DNA of 24,594 nucleotides from an uncultured Collinsella sp. Its GTDB lineage: Bacteria > Actinomycetota > Coriobacteriia > Coriobacteriales > Coriobacteriaceae. Position 1 is the stretch's first letter, and every line of letters starts with the position of its first letter. Where the stretch lies: contig CAUFBM010000024.1 of assembly GCA_959023295.1 (NCBI GenBank), positions 1 through 24,594 of the forward strand, written 5' to 3'. Positions 14,937 to 22,572 of this stretch are shown here, one piece after another. Made by a program: the position numbers and the translations under genes. A model generated the notes under the pieces. It did no database searches, was not told the origin of the DNA, and saw nothing but the letters and a program-made list of their open reading frames with translations.

Positions 14937-17618
14937 CTAAAAACCAAAGTCAGCAACAGGGGCAAACGAAACAGCGATGGTATACGTCTCGCGCCAAACG
15001 ATCTTGCCCGACTGGGCATCGCGGCAAACCAGCAAATGGGACGAGCCGGACCCGAACGACACGCCCGCCTTAAGCGTAAAGCGCGCCTCGATCACGCGGT
15101 CCTGCGGGTTGGGGGAGGTCATGTCCGCATGCACGCGAGCAACATCGCTCACCTCGTTGCCGGTATCGTCGGTAAACACCAGCTCGTACTCACACGGCAG
15201 AACCTTGCCCGTAGCGGCCTCCTCCTGCAGCAACTTAATGCCAAACAGCGAGTTGGTAACACGACGGCTCTCGCTCAGCACGCGCAGCTTCGCAGTCTGC
15301 GTATCAACGAATTCCTTTGAGGAGGCACTCAGGCGACGATACCCGACCACCGGCACCACAAGCTCCTGCAAGCTCACGCCGCCATGCACGTAGCGCTTGG
15401 TTCCGCCGGGTCGCTTGTAGTGCACAATCCCGCGCGGAGCCAAGCCAACATAGCCGCCGCCCGGCACCACATGATCCATGTTCATGGCCAAATACGGGCT
15501 ACCGTCCGCACCGTTAGCGATATCGGCCAAGGCGTCGCCCTGAGCAACCACCGCATGGCGCTTGCCAAATAGCACCGGATCGTCGGGCAGGTCGTTCTTG
15601 CCCAGGAACAGGCATTCCGGTAGCTCGTTGGCCGTGTACAAAAAGCCATGGTCGGATGTGATCGTCACGCGGGCGCCCGGAGCGTCGGTGCACACGCGCT
15701 TGGCGATCGAGACCAGCTCATCCGCGCTCTCGGCGCATGCATCAAACACGTCGCTTTCGGTGGCGAGCTTCTCCCCCGTCGCGTCGATCTTGTTGTGATA
15801 CAGGTACACGATCTCGCTGGACTTGAGCAGTTCCTTGCGTTCGGCGGCAGACATGTCCAGATACGCCGCGGCACTCAGGGCACGACCCGTAGGCGCGGCC
15901 TTCTGCAGCGCCGCCTGGCGCTCGACCGTAGAACCCGTCGGCATATCATCGAGCAGCACGGCGCCCGTTTCCATGTTGAGCGTCATGGCCTGATGCGGCA
16001 ACAACGCCGGCATGCCCATCTCGGTAATAGAGGGAAACATCGCCTGCACGCTACCCATGCGCACCTCGCCGCCACGCTCGCGCTCCAAAGCGGCAGCCAC
16101 GTCCTGCGCCACTTCGTAACGCAGCGCATCGCTAATCAGGACCACCTTGGTCTTGGCACTACCAGCATACGTGGGCAGCGTCTCCCAATAGAACAGGTCT
16201 TGGCGGGCGACACCCTCAACATAGCCAGCATCGCGCCACTGCGCCTGAGCGGCATTGGCCCAACACGCGTTGCTCTCGGTCAGATACCAGTTAACGTAGT
16301 TGTTCTCGGCCCACTCGACCGCGCGGCGCTCGGGCTCCTCCAGCAGGTCGACACCACGCAGCTTGCAGCGCTCGTTGGCCTGACGCAGTGCGCGATAGGC
16401 CGCATCCATGCGCCACCAATCCGAGGTGTAGGCCTCCCACACCTCGGCCGCCTGGGCAATATGGAATCCGCCCGCATGGTCGCGCTTAAAGGTCGCCATG
16501 TCGGCCAACGCCAAAAGCACCTGGTAATAGCAGGAGACATCGTCGTACCAGCACAGGTCGCGACGGGCCGAGGCAACACGACGGGCCTCGTCAACGCGGT
16601 CGGCTCCCTGCGCCAGCGAGGTGAGCAAGTCGCTCAAAATGGCCTCGTCAACGCACGGGAATACATCGAGCCGCAGCAGATCGTCGGTAGACAGAGCGCC
16701 AAACACGTGGCGCAGGCCGCACGCGTCCTGGACCAGCTCGCAAATCTCACGCAGGTCATCAGACGCCGCGGCATCGCCCGCCCACTCGCGGACAACCGCG
16801 ATGCAATACGGCGCATAGGCAGGCGCAATATGGTTGGAGAGCTTTTGCAGCGCAGCGGCCGGCACCAGCGATACCGCGGCCGTCAGCAGCACGTGGGCGG
16901 CAAAATCCTGCAACGAATCACACTCGAACAGCGCGCCCTCAAAGCCCGTGCGCTGACGCACGAAGGCTGCAAGGCTATCGGCGGCCTCAAACTTCTGCGC
17001 CAGTTCCGCCAGTGCCTCCGGGCCATCGTGCAGCAGCTTAGTCAAGTACGCGCGCACAATAAACGGCATGGTGGCAGCACTGGGGTCCGAGCCGTCAAAC
17101 ATGGCGGCCAGCAGGCCCAGCTCAACATCGGCCGCACACGCAGGCGCGGGCATGCACTTGGAAAACTTGGCGACGCGGCCCTTGGCGGCAAAGAACGACT
17201 TGTGCGCCTGCAGCGCCTTACGAATATCCCGTGCGTTCGAAGCCCCCAGTTGATCGGCCAGCAGCGACAGATAGTCCGCCGAGAACTGATCGGCGTACAG
17301 CTCAACATCGGCCAGCCAATCGCCCTCAAGGCTACCGCGCCCCTGCTGGCGATACACCAGCATGTCGCTCGTGGTGTCCTCGCGCGCGATAAGGCGCTTG
17401 ACCTCAAACATATGCCCGTCGCAAGCCTCCACAAAGCGCACCGGACGCGGCAGGCGCTGCTCTATCGCTTCGCCAAAGCCGCCCTCGGCAAGCTCGGCAA
17501 ACGTGGCGGCAAACTCGCCCTCCGCGTCGTGCCACACCACCACGCGGCGCTCACGGCAATCGGGCAGCGGCTGTTCAAAGCGCGCTGCCAGCTCTTCAAT
17601 TACATCGAACTTTGCCAT
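14937..17618 (-). CDS. pglZ: BREX system alkaline-phosphatase-superfamily protein PglZ
   Basis: PglZ is one of the two hallmark proteins of all BREX systems, a large protein with an alkaline-phosphatase-superfamily domain. It is thought to act with PglX in the methylation/exclusion complex; its substrate is unsettled. The 893-residue length is typical for type 1. Visible: an N-terminal RRVVVWHDAEGEF motif, the PglZ domain start VVLISDALRYEVAQDV at about residue 491 with the metal-binding Asp, LLPHQAMTLN, and TSDHGFLYT at about 653 providing Asp/His metal ligands. Eleven bases separate it from brxL and 60 from the upstream pglX C-terminal gene, so these form one operon. The ribosome site before the ATG is poor. 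Confidence 0.95.
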   Translation of the reverse strand: MAKFDVIEELAARFEQPLPDCRERRVVVWHDAEGEFAATFAELAEGGFGEAIEQRLPRPVRFVEACDGHMFEVKRLIAREDTTSDMLVYRQQGRGSLEGDWLADVELYADQFSADYLSLLADQLGASNARDIRKALQAHKSFFAAKGRVAKFSKCMPAPACAADVELGLLAAMFDGSDPSAATMPFIVRAYLTKLLHDGPEALAELAQKFEAADSLAAFVRQRTGFEGALFECDSLQDFAAHVLLTAAVSLVPAAALQKLSNHIAPAYAPYCIAVVREWAGDAAASDDLREICELVQDACGLRHVFGALSTDDLLRLDVFPCVDEAILSDLLTSLAQGADRVDEARRVASARRDLCWYDDVSCYYQVLLALADMATFKRDHAGGFHIAQAAEVWEAYTSDWWRMDAAYRALRQANERCKLRGVDLLEEPERRAVEWAENNYVNWYLTESNACWANAAQAQWRDAGYVEGVARQDLFYWETLPTYAGSAKTKVVLISDALRYEVAQDVAAALERERGGEVRMGSVQAMFPSITEMGMPALLPHQAMTLNMETGAVLLDDMPTGSTVERQAALQKAAPTGRALSAAAYLDMSAAERKELLKSSEIVYLYHNKIDATGEKLATESDVFDACAESADELVSIAKRVCTDAPGARVTITSDHGFLYTANELPECLFLGKNDLPDDPVLFGKRHAVVAQGDALADIANGADGSPYLAMNMDHVVPGGGYVGLAPRGIVHYKRPGGTKRYVHGGVSLQELVVPVVGYRRLSASSKEFVDTQTAKLRVLSESRRVTNSLFGIKLLQEEAATGKVLPCEYELVFTDDTGNEVSDVARVHADMTSPNPQDRVIEARFTLKAGVSFGSGSSHLLVCRDAQSGKIVWRETYTIAVSFAPVADFGF

Positions 17619-17678
17619 CTAACAATCCCACTGTCATACCGGTCAAAACAATTCGCGTAACGCGTAATCACGTATGCG

Positions 17679-18647
17679 TTATTTTATCTTTGCCAGCACA
17701 TCCTGGAACTTGGCATAGTTGACCTTAACGCCGTCGTCCAGGTCGATCTTGATCATCTGGTCGGCCAGGTGATGCAGCTTTTCCTCGTAGGCAACGGTCT
17801 CGGTCAGCTGGTCCTTGAGCTTTTTGATGCGCTTGGTCAGCGCGACCTTCTCGCCGCGCTCGGCCGTAGCCAGCGCATCCTCGGCATCGGCGATCTGCGA
17901 GCGATAGCGCTCCTGCTGCTCGTGCACGTAGTCGGTACGGATACGCGCCAGCAGATCGGGAGTATAGCGGTGCATGTAGACCAGAGCCATAAAGCCGTTC
18001 TTATTGCCCGAGTCGAACAACCAGTAGATGGGGCGTTTCTTGTAGGTCTGGCAGTGGTCCTTAAAGAAGTCCTTCAAAAAGTAGGTGCGGATGACCTCAC
18101 GCGAGGTACCCTTGCCGCCGAGCGCCTCGGCAATAAAGGCCAGGTTCTGCTCGAGCGTCTCCTCGCCATACACAGTGCGCACAAAGTCGATAAAGTAGCG
18201 CACGATGTCGTCGTCAAAGTACTCGTCGTCGGTGATGGGCAGCACGTTGTCGCCATCGGGCATAAAGGTCACGTGATCGGGATCGGGCATCTTGGCCAGA
18301 TAGTCAGAGACCGTGGCGCCCTGGTCGGCCAAGACCAGACCGTCCACGTCCAGCGAATAGCGACCAAACATGCAGCCCACGGCATAGCTTATGAGCGAGG
18401 TGATCTCGTCGCGCTTGGTGCGCACGTACTTGTTGCCCTTATAACTCTCGGGGATCTCGTCGGCGGTATCAAAGATGCGCGCCACCGATACGTACTTGTC
18501 CTCAACCTCGATGGGCACTTCGCCCTCCATGTTGTAGATCTTGGCAAAGATTCGGTTGAGCTCCTCCTCGTTAGCGCGAAGCTGCTCAAAGCGAGCATTG
18601 ACCTCGGCCTTGCGAGCCTCGTATTTATCGGCGAGCAACATTGCCAT
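17679..18647 (-). CDS. pglX: PglX C-terminal domain encoded as a separate gene
   Basis: A 322-residue protein that corresponds only to the conserved C-terminal region of the about 1200-residue BREX methyltransferase PglX. It starts within the family stretch (ARFEQLRANEEELNRIF, EVEDKYVSV), continues through the diagnostic ISYAVGCMFGRYSLD, and ends in YWLFDSGNKNGFMALVYMHRY, a heptad-rich helical segment (about residues 245-300) and the normal C-terminus. It has no catalytic motifs. The in-frame sequence upstream of the ATG reaches a stop within 11 codons, so it is not joined to the other piece at 23157-24572. The ATG has only a weak ribosome site (GGGAT). It could be a functional split subunit or a stranded 3' fragment; proximity to pglZ keeps it in the operon. 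Confidence 0.88.
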   Translation of the reverse strand: MAMLLADKYEARKAEVNARFEQLRANEEELNRIFAKIYNMEGEVPIEVEDKYVSVARIFDTADEIPESYKGNKYVRTKRDEITSLISYAVGCMFGRYSLDVDGLVLADQGATVSDYLAKMPDPDHVTFMPDGDNVLPITDDEYFDDDIVRYFIDFVRTVYGEETLEQNLAFIAEALGGKGTSREVIRTYFLKDFFKDHCQTYKKRPIYWLFDSGNKNGFMALVYMHRYTPDLLARIRTDYVHEQQERYRSQIADAEDALATAERGEKVALTKRIKKLKDQLTETVAYEEKLHHLADQMIKIDLDDGVKVNYAKFQDVLAKIK

Positions 18648-18673
18648 ATCTCTATCCCATCCAATCAGGACCG

Positions 18674-18704
18674 ATTAAAAGCCCAATAAAACTAGCTAAG
18701 TCAA
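18674..18704 (-). promoter_or_regulatory. Possible promoter of the pglX C-terminal gene and pglZ-brxL operon
   Basis: A minus-strand TTGACT (18699-18704) and TTTAAT (18674-18679) are separated by 19 bases, slightly long. This is the best match in the gap. A promoter here would let the operon be transcribed independently of the interrupted upstream pglX part. Confidence 0.3.
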
Positions 18705-18841
18705 CATAGACAAGTCTACCCGACAGCAAAGCTTATAGCGCCCCATGCAGAGCATTCGCAGGCATCATTTTGAGAGGACGCCCACTACAAGCCGACCCCG
18801 CTTCGCAGTCAACTATGTATTAACTTACTCCACCAGCTCCA

Positions 18842-18872
18842 CCATTTGTTGAGCAACAAGTGCGAGCGGTAG
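18842..18872. repeat. Direct repeat, left copy, bracketing the ATPase cassette
   Basis: A 31-base element matches 22360-22390 at 29 of 31 positions in the same orientation. Weaker ungapped similarity extends left to about 18822. It contains the near-palindrome TTGTTG-AG-CAACAA. It lies between the start of the pglX C-terminal gene and the promoter of the AAA ATPase. With its partner it brackets 3.5 kb. Confidence 0.8.
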
Positions 18873-18907
18873 CACAAACGGCATAGATGTCACTATTTTC
18901 CGTAATA

Positions 18908-18937
18908 TTGTGACTATTCCACAAAAAAGCGTATAGT
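18908..18937 (+). promoter_or_regulatory. Promoter of the AAA15-like ATPase gene
   Basis: TTGTGA (18908-18913) and TATAGT (18932-18937) are spaced 18 bases apart. An inverted pair TTGTG/CACAA overlaps the -35, and a GTCAC/GTGAC pair lies just upstream, possibly an operator. The ribosome site AGGAGG follows at 18957-18962, eight bases before the ATG. Confidence 0.6.
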
Positions 18938-18970
18938 ATGTTGCTTACAACCAACTAGGAGGTGCTCCTT

Positions 18971-20281
18971 ATGTTGTTAGAGTTCAGCTTTAAAAACTTC
19001 CGCTCCATTAAGGACGAGGCCGTGTTGTCAATGCTGCCCGTCAATTCCTACAAGGAGCATCAGGAGAATGTCCATCCCTGCAGCATCCCCGGCACCGGCA
19101 CGGACGGCGTGCTCACCGCGGCGGCCATCTACGGACCCAACGCTTCCGGAAAGACCAATCTGTTGCGAGCGGTTCACTTCTCTCGCAACCTCGTTCTGGG
19201 CATCACGCATCCGGCCCATCTGCCCCGACGTCAAAGCTTTGTCGGCAACAGCGATCCAACGAGCTTTAGCTATACGTTCTACACCGACGGCACTCGCTAC
19301 GAGTACGAATTCGCCCTAGACGACGATGGCGCCCTCAGCGAGACACTCAGTGTAAGCCCCAAGGCCAAACGCCTTGTCTACGAGAGGTTCCGCAACGACG
19401 ATGGCACGTACTCCGTCAAGCAAGGCTCCAAATATACCGGCATATCTACCAAGCTCAAGGGCTATACGGACCCCGGGTTTGTTCTTGGCATGCTTGCAAA
19501 CTACGGTATCGAGCCCTGCGTTAAGGCGATGCACTGGTTTGCCGACGACCTGATCGTAGCCAATCGCGAAGCCCCTATTCGGGATGCGGAGCTCATGGAC
19601 AAGCTCGCTGCGTTGGGCGAGACAAAATTCAAAAAGGTCATCAAGGCCATTAGCTCCGCAGACTTGGGCATTACCGGGGTACAGCTTAAAGTCGACGACA
19701 TGACCGAAGACGAAAAGAGCGCCCAAAAGGAGAATGCTGACAAACTCGCCGCCGTACTCGAAGCGCTCACGGGTCAAAAACCCAACGGCGTCGAGATGCC
19801 CGATAAAAAGGTAGCCATGCAGTTCCGGCATGAAATTGGCGGACATAGCGTTGGCTTTGGCCTTGACGACGAATCCCTGGGCACAAGGACCATGCTCGAC
19901 CTGGCAGTCGACTTTATCGATGCCATCGATGCCGGCCGAACTCTGTTTGTCGATGAAGTCGAACGCAGCCTCCACCCGATGCTGCTCGAAAGTCTTGTGG
20001 CGCTGTTCTTCGATCCAGACCTCAACGAACACGGAGCACAGCTCATCTTTACGACCAACGAGCTTCTCCTCCTGAAGAACAATACGCTTCGTCGCGATCA
20101 GATATGGTTCATCGAGAAGAACCTGCAGAGCGGTTCCTCAGACATCTACCCGCTCTCTTCTTTCTCCCCACGAAAGGACGAAAGCTTAATCAACCGCTAC
20201 CTCCATGGTGCTTACGGTGCCGTTCCTTACGCTGATCAACACATGGGCGCCATCTGCGAGACTGGCGGAGTCAACCTTTAG
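18971..20281 (+). CDS. AAA15/RloA-like ABC-type ATPase, anti-phage candidate
   Basis: Predicted cytoplasmic ATPase of the AAA15 (COG1106-like, RloA/AbiLi-like) group, typical of abortive-infection and other defence modules. The ATG at 18971 is preceded by AGGAGG and gives 436 residues. Seen in order: an N-terminal beta strand FSFKNFRSIKDEAVL, Walker A GPNASGKT (55-62), an insert of mixed alpha/beta and helical sequence, the ABC signature-like DDESLGTRTML near 300, and Walker B TLFVDEVERSLHP near 320. The segment LIFTTNELLLL has Asn where the family usually has the switch His (TTH). No RloB-like partner follows; the nearest neighbours are two small RNA-like units and a convergent 527-aa gene. 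It is the only plus-strand gene in the BREX region. Confidence 0.85.
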   Translation: MLLEFSFKNFRSIKDEAVLSMLPVNSYKEHQENVHPCSIPGTGTDGVLTAAAIYGPNASGKTNLLRAVHFSRNLVLGITHPAHLPRRQSFVGNSDPTSFSYTFYTDGTRYEYEFALDDDGALSETLSVSPKAKRLVYERFRNDDGTYSVKQGSKYTGISTKLKGYTDPGFVLGMLANYGIEPCVKAMHWFADDLIVANREAPIRDAELMDKLAALGETKFKKVIKAISSADLGITGVQLKVDDMTEDEKSAQKENADKLAAVLEALTGQKPNGVEMPDKKVAMQFRHEIGGHSVGFGLDDESLGTRTMLDLAVDFIDAIDAGRTLFVDEVERSLHPMLLESLVALFFDPDLNEHGAQLIFTTNELLLLKNNTLRRDQIWFIEKNLQSGSSDIYPLSSFSPRKDESLINRYLHGAYGAVPYADQHMGAICETGGVNL

Positions 20282-20285
20282 CGTG

Positions 20286-20333
20286 CACGAGGCGGGCGCG
20301 TCGTTCCCACTTGGATCGGACGCCCGTCTCGTG
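20286..20333 (+). promoter_or_regulatory. Inverted repeat after the ATPase gene, overlapping a promoter
   Basis: Arms 20286-20298 (CACGAGGCGGGCG) and 20321-20333 are complementary except at one position. As RNA it could help end the ATPase transcript, although no T-run follows. Its right arm lies exactly between the -35 and -10 boxes of the next unit, so as DNA it could also control that promoter. Confidence 0.5.
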
Positions 20334-20340
20334 GTATAAA
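20311..20340 (+). promoter_or_regulatory. Promoter of small-RNA unit A
   Basis: TTGGAT (20311-20316), an 18-base spacer and TATAAA (20335-20340). Predicted start near 20346. Confidence 0.5.
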
Positions 20341-20345
20341 AGGGC

Positions 20346-20405
20346 TGCGTTCCTTTATGGAGGGCAGTCAAGGGCCGGGGGATCCCCCCGGCATTTTTGT
20401 TTTTA
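20346..20405 (+). ncRNA. Candidate small RNA A (about 60 nt)
   Basis: Downstream of a promoter-like pair lies a first hairpin (CTGC..CCT / AGG.GCAG, about 20344-20367). It is followed by CAAGGG and a perfect 8-bp GC hairpin GCCGGGGG/CCCCCGGC (20374-20392) with TTTTTG. The order promoter, hairpin, CAAGRGCC, terminator is the same as in unit B 120 bases downstream, so the two look like paralogous short transcripts. Coding potential is nil. The alternative is that these are simply back-up terminators of the ATPase gene. Confidence 0.4.
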
Positions 20406-20437
20406 GGGAGACTGTCAGTCGAGCCAAACGCCTCACG

Positions 20438-20466
20438 TAGACCCGGCGCGCAGCTTCTGCTATAAA
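20438..20466 (+). promoter_or_regulatory. Promoter of small-RNA unit B
   Basis: TAGACC (20438-20443), a 17-base spacer and TATAAA (20461-20466). The -10 box is identical to that of unit A. Confidence 0.45.
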
Positions 20467-20471
20467 GATAT

Positions 20472-20552
20472 CGGTACCCTCGAATAGAGGGACCTCCAAG
20501 AGCCGGGGGCTTCCCTCCGGCAAGAGCCGGGGGATGTCCCCCGGCATTTTTT
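20472..20552 (+). ncRNA. Candidate small RNA B (about 80 nt), paralogous to unit A
   Basis: It begins with a hairpin CCCTC/GAGGG (20477-20491) extended by GGT/ACC. Two tandem GC hairpins follow (GCCGG..CCGGC, 20502-20521, and GCCGGGGG/CCCCCGGC, 20526-20545), the second followed by six Ts. Each GC hairpin is preceded by CAAGAG, matching CAAGGG of unit A, so the CAAGRGCCGGGGG module occurs three times in 180 bases. The last hairpin is certainly a good intrinsic terminator for plus-strand transcripts. Whether an independent RNA is made is inferred from promoter spacing only. Confidence 0.4.
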
Positions 20553-20580
20553 ATGCGTGGACCCATTGCAGGCTCAACAT

Positions 20581-20617
20581 AAAAACAGGAGACATCCCTA
20601 GAGATGCCCCCCCCCTG
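20581..20617 (-). terminator. Terminator of the 527-aa gene
   Basis: On the minus strand, a stem with CAGG/CCTG outside and GCATC/GATG inside is followed by five Ts (20585-20581). It begins about 30 bases after the stop of the 527-aa gene. A run of nine identical bases (C9 on the plus strand, 20607-20615) lies in its left arm. Confidence 0.7.
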
Positions 20618-20645
20618 CAAAATACATCCGACTCCTAGATAACAA

Positions 20646-22229
20646 TCAGTCGTCCCATATATCCATGAACCTTTTATCGGTCAACACATAAGCAGTGCGA
20701 TTGTTAATCGGAGCAACCTTCTTTACTGAATGAGTCCTCATATACATATTGCAAACAGTGCCCGCTTTTGTGAACGTATCTATTCCGTCAACAGCGTCCA
20801 TTATGTCGTATAAAGTAAATACTTCCCCAACGTCAACTGTTTGCGCAAACTGTTTCGCAAGCCGTTTGTTTTCCGGGTCGGTCTTAACCTTCCTCTTGCG
20901 ATCGTACGCTTGTCGCACCTGCCAATCGGCATTCCAATGGCATTCATCAAATCGGTCACTTTTTGGCACGCTGGCGCAGAAAGCTTCAAGCTTAGCCCAG
21001 CGTTCATCCCGTTCGGCTTCTATTTGTTCGAAGTTCGCTTCGGCCTCTTTAAACGCTAGTTGGGCATCGCTCTCTTGCTGTCGCAACTCATCGACTTTTG
21101 CTTTGGCGAGCTCGCTCGAACCTTTAGAGAGCTTGCCCTCAATCTTCTTAAAGCTGGAATCGACATCTTTTATACGCTCGGCAAGCTCCGAGAGCTTCTT
21201 CTTTGTTTTACGCTTATTGCCAATCTCAAACAGCCCAAACGACTGAAGCACTTTTTCGTGTTTAGCGATCTCATCATCAAGGTCGCTCCTCAGGCATACC
21301 AACTTCTCGCGTTTGCGCTCCAGGCTCCGATAGAGATCGCACTTCGAGATCGCCTCGTTCAAATCGTCAGTAATCGAATCTAGCTCCCGCTGGCGCCTTG
21401 CCTTGTTCATCCTAGCGTCAAAGTAATCGTCGCGCATCTCATTGCATCGATCAGCAAGCGCGTAGACCCTATCCCTCGTCTCGTCCTCTGCCCAAGACTT
21501 TGGTTGGAACGACTGAGGTTTCTCGCCCGCGCCTTCGTTCTTATTGCCAGGAGCATCGCCATCGTTCTCTAGCGCGACGGATGCCGATACCAATTCCGAT
21601 CCATTACGAGCATTCAGCCGAAACTTCGGGGCAGAGTAGACCGTCGTCGTTCCCGGATTCTCCTGCGCACCCACAACGTCAGTCACATCATCTACGACCA
21701 GCATGGATAAATCAACGTTCTTCGCCGCAACAAACGTCACCTTAAACGAAACGCCTTGCTGGCTACGCAGCCCTTGGCGCATATCCCAAAGCATGCGTGT
21801 GACCAAGTTGAAGAACTGCGGAATACCGCGAGCGATTCGCGTGTCATACATTACGCAATAAGCATCGGGGGCCGGATTGTCGATTACGAGCGCCTTGTTG
21901 CAGCCGCAAAAATTGGCCAAAACAAGGCCCGTCAAATCCCCTTCTTGGAGCATAGGGTAAAGCGCCTCGTGGATTGCGCTCCTGGGAACAATAAGGTCCT
22001 CATCGGCCTCAACCAGGTTATTCAAAAAGCCGTCGACAAAGCAGTTGAGGTAATCATTCAGATCATCAAAGCCACCCCGCGTGGCAAACTCGGTAAGCTC
22101 GGGCACCTTTTCATTATCGACATGCAAACCGGTCGCAGCGTGATGACGACCGTCCCAGGTGATCATTCCGTCGTCAAAGCAAACGCAATAATCGGACAGT
22201 AGGTGGAAAAAAGAAGTCACCAAATCCAT
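20646..22229 (-). CDS. Unrecognised 527-aa coiled-coil protein
   Basis: Family not recognised. The ATG at 22227-22229 has GAGAGG nine bases upstream; a TTG three codons earlier is too close to it. Layout: residues 1 to about 185 are globular with several Cys (YCVCFDDGM, NFCGCNKAL) and a beta-rich end (VSFKVTFVAAKNVDLSMLVV). About 185-245 is a polar linker. About 250-425 is a charged coiled coil with repeated Glu/Lys/Leu heptads. About 440-527 is a small alpha/beta end (EVFTLYDIMDAVDGIDTFTK, TAYVLTDKRFMDIW) that could be a winged helix. There is no Walker or nuclease motif. It faces the ATPase gene convergently within the same pair of direct repeats, so the two may form one module. Confidence 0.75.
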   Translation of the reverse strand: MDLVTSFFHLLSDYCVCFDDGMITWDGRHHAATGLHVDNEKVPELTEFATRGGFDDLNDYLNCFVDGFLNNLVEADEDLIVPRSAIHEALYPMLQEGDLTGLVLANFCGCNKALVIDNPAPDAYCVMYDTRIARGIPQFFNLVTRMLWDMRQGLRSQQGVSFKVTFVAAKNVDLSMLVVDDVTDVVGAQENPGTTTVYSAPKFRLNARNGSELVSASVALENDGDAPGNKNEGAGEKPQSFQPKSWAEDETRDRVYALADRCNEMRDDYFDARMNKARRQRELDSITDDLNEAISKCDLYRSLERKREKLVCLRSDLDDEIAKHEKVLQSFGLFEIGNKRKTKKKLSELAERIKDVDSSFKKIEGKLSKGSSELAKAKVDELRQQESDAQLAFKEAEANFEQIEAERDERWAKLEAFCASVPKSDRFDECHWNADWQVRQAYDRKRKVKTDPENKRLAKQFAQTVDVGEVFTLYDIMDAVDGIDTFTKAGTVCNMYMRTHSVKKVAPINNRTAYVLTDKRFMDIWDD

Positions 22230-22359
22230 CTCAATCAACCTCTCGCTTAGGCTTCAGGAGCTACTTAACTTCCTTTGGGGCATTTACGATGAGGACTTCG
22301 ATTCCCTCCGCTCCCCCGCTCTGGTCGAACGCTGTTATCAACTTAGCCCATCAACCTAG

Positions 22360-22390
22360 CCATTTGTTGAGCAACAAGTGTGAGTGGTAG
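22360..22390. repeat. Direct repeat, right copy, bracketing the ATPase cassette
   Basis: It matches 18842-18872 at 29 of 31 positions in direct orientation. Both differences are C/T. Similarity continues leftward, ungapped and weaker, from 22340 (about 41 of 51 identical for 22340-22390 against 18822-18872). It carries the same TTGTTG-AG-CAACAA near-palindrome and then diverges sharply right of the repeat. Confidence 0.8.
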
Positions 22391-22465
22391 GTATTGAGCT
22401 ACGACCGTTGGGGATTGAATAAATGCCCCGACCGGCAATGCAATAATTTCCGATTGTCGCGGCAT

Positions 22466-22500
22466 AAAAATAGAGGGCGCCCCATAAAGAGAAGCCCTCT
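22466..22500 (-). terminator. Terminator after the 189-aa gene
   Basis: On the minus strand AGAGGGC and GCCCTCT form a perfect 7-bp stem around a 15-base loop, then an A and five Ts (22470-22466). It ends the pglX-189-aa transcript about 75 bases past the stop, before the cassette. Confidence 0.75.
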
Positions 22501-22572
22501 TGCGAAACGGTCGAACCGTAAAATGTGGGTACCCATCAAAGAGCAGTTAGACTCAAAGAAGCTTTCTTCACA

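Larger units (their letters stand above)
22230..22572. other. Intergenic region upstream of the 527-aa gene
   Basis: This 343-base stretch holds the right direct repeat (22360-22390), the terminator of the 189-aa gene (22466-22500) and a small ACGGT/ACCGT inverted pair near 22507. Short open frames with gene-end-like sequence exist on both strands (for example minus-strand EGIEVLIVNAPKEVK before a stop near 22260) but lack ribosome sites, so they look like debris of older genes. No clear promoter for the 527-aa gene was found. Confidence 0.4.

Noticed and set aside
12916..14940. A 674-codon plus-strand open frame
   Set aside because: It lies antisense to brxL and its composition is that of a shadow frame; it has no recognisable domain and no ribosome site.
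15648..17660. A 670-codon plus-strand open frame
   Set aside because: It lies antisense to pglZ and is rich in Gly, Arg, His and Leu, as expected from reverse reading of GC-rich DNA; no domain was seen.
20370..20545. Possible CRISPR-like array from the three CAAGRGCCGGGGG modules
   Set aside because: Spacing is irregular, each unit is a hairpin followed by T-runs, and no spacers of regular length or cas genes are present.
22343..22465. A 40-codon minus-strand frame through the right direct repeat
   Set aside because: Its ATG directly follows the T-run of a terminator and has no ribosome site.
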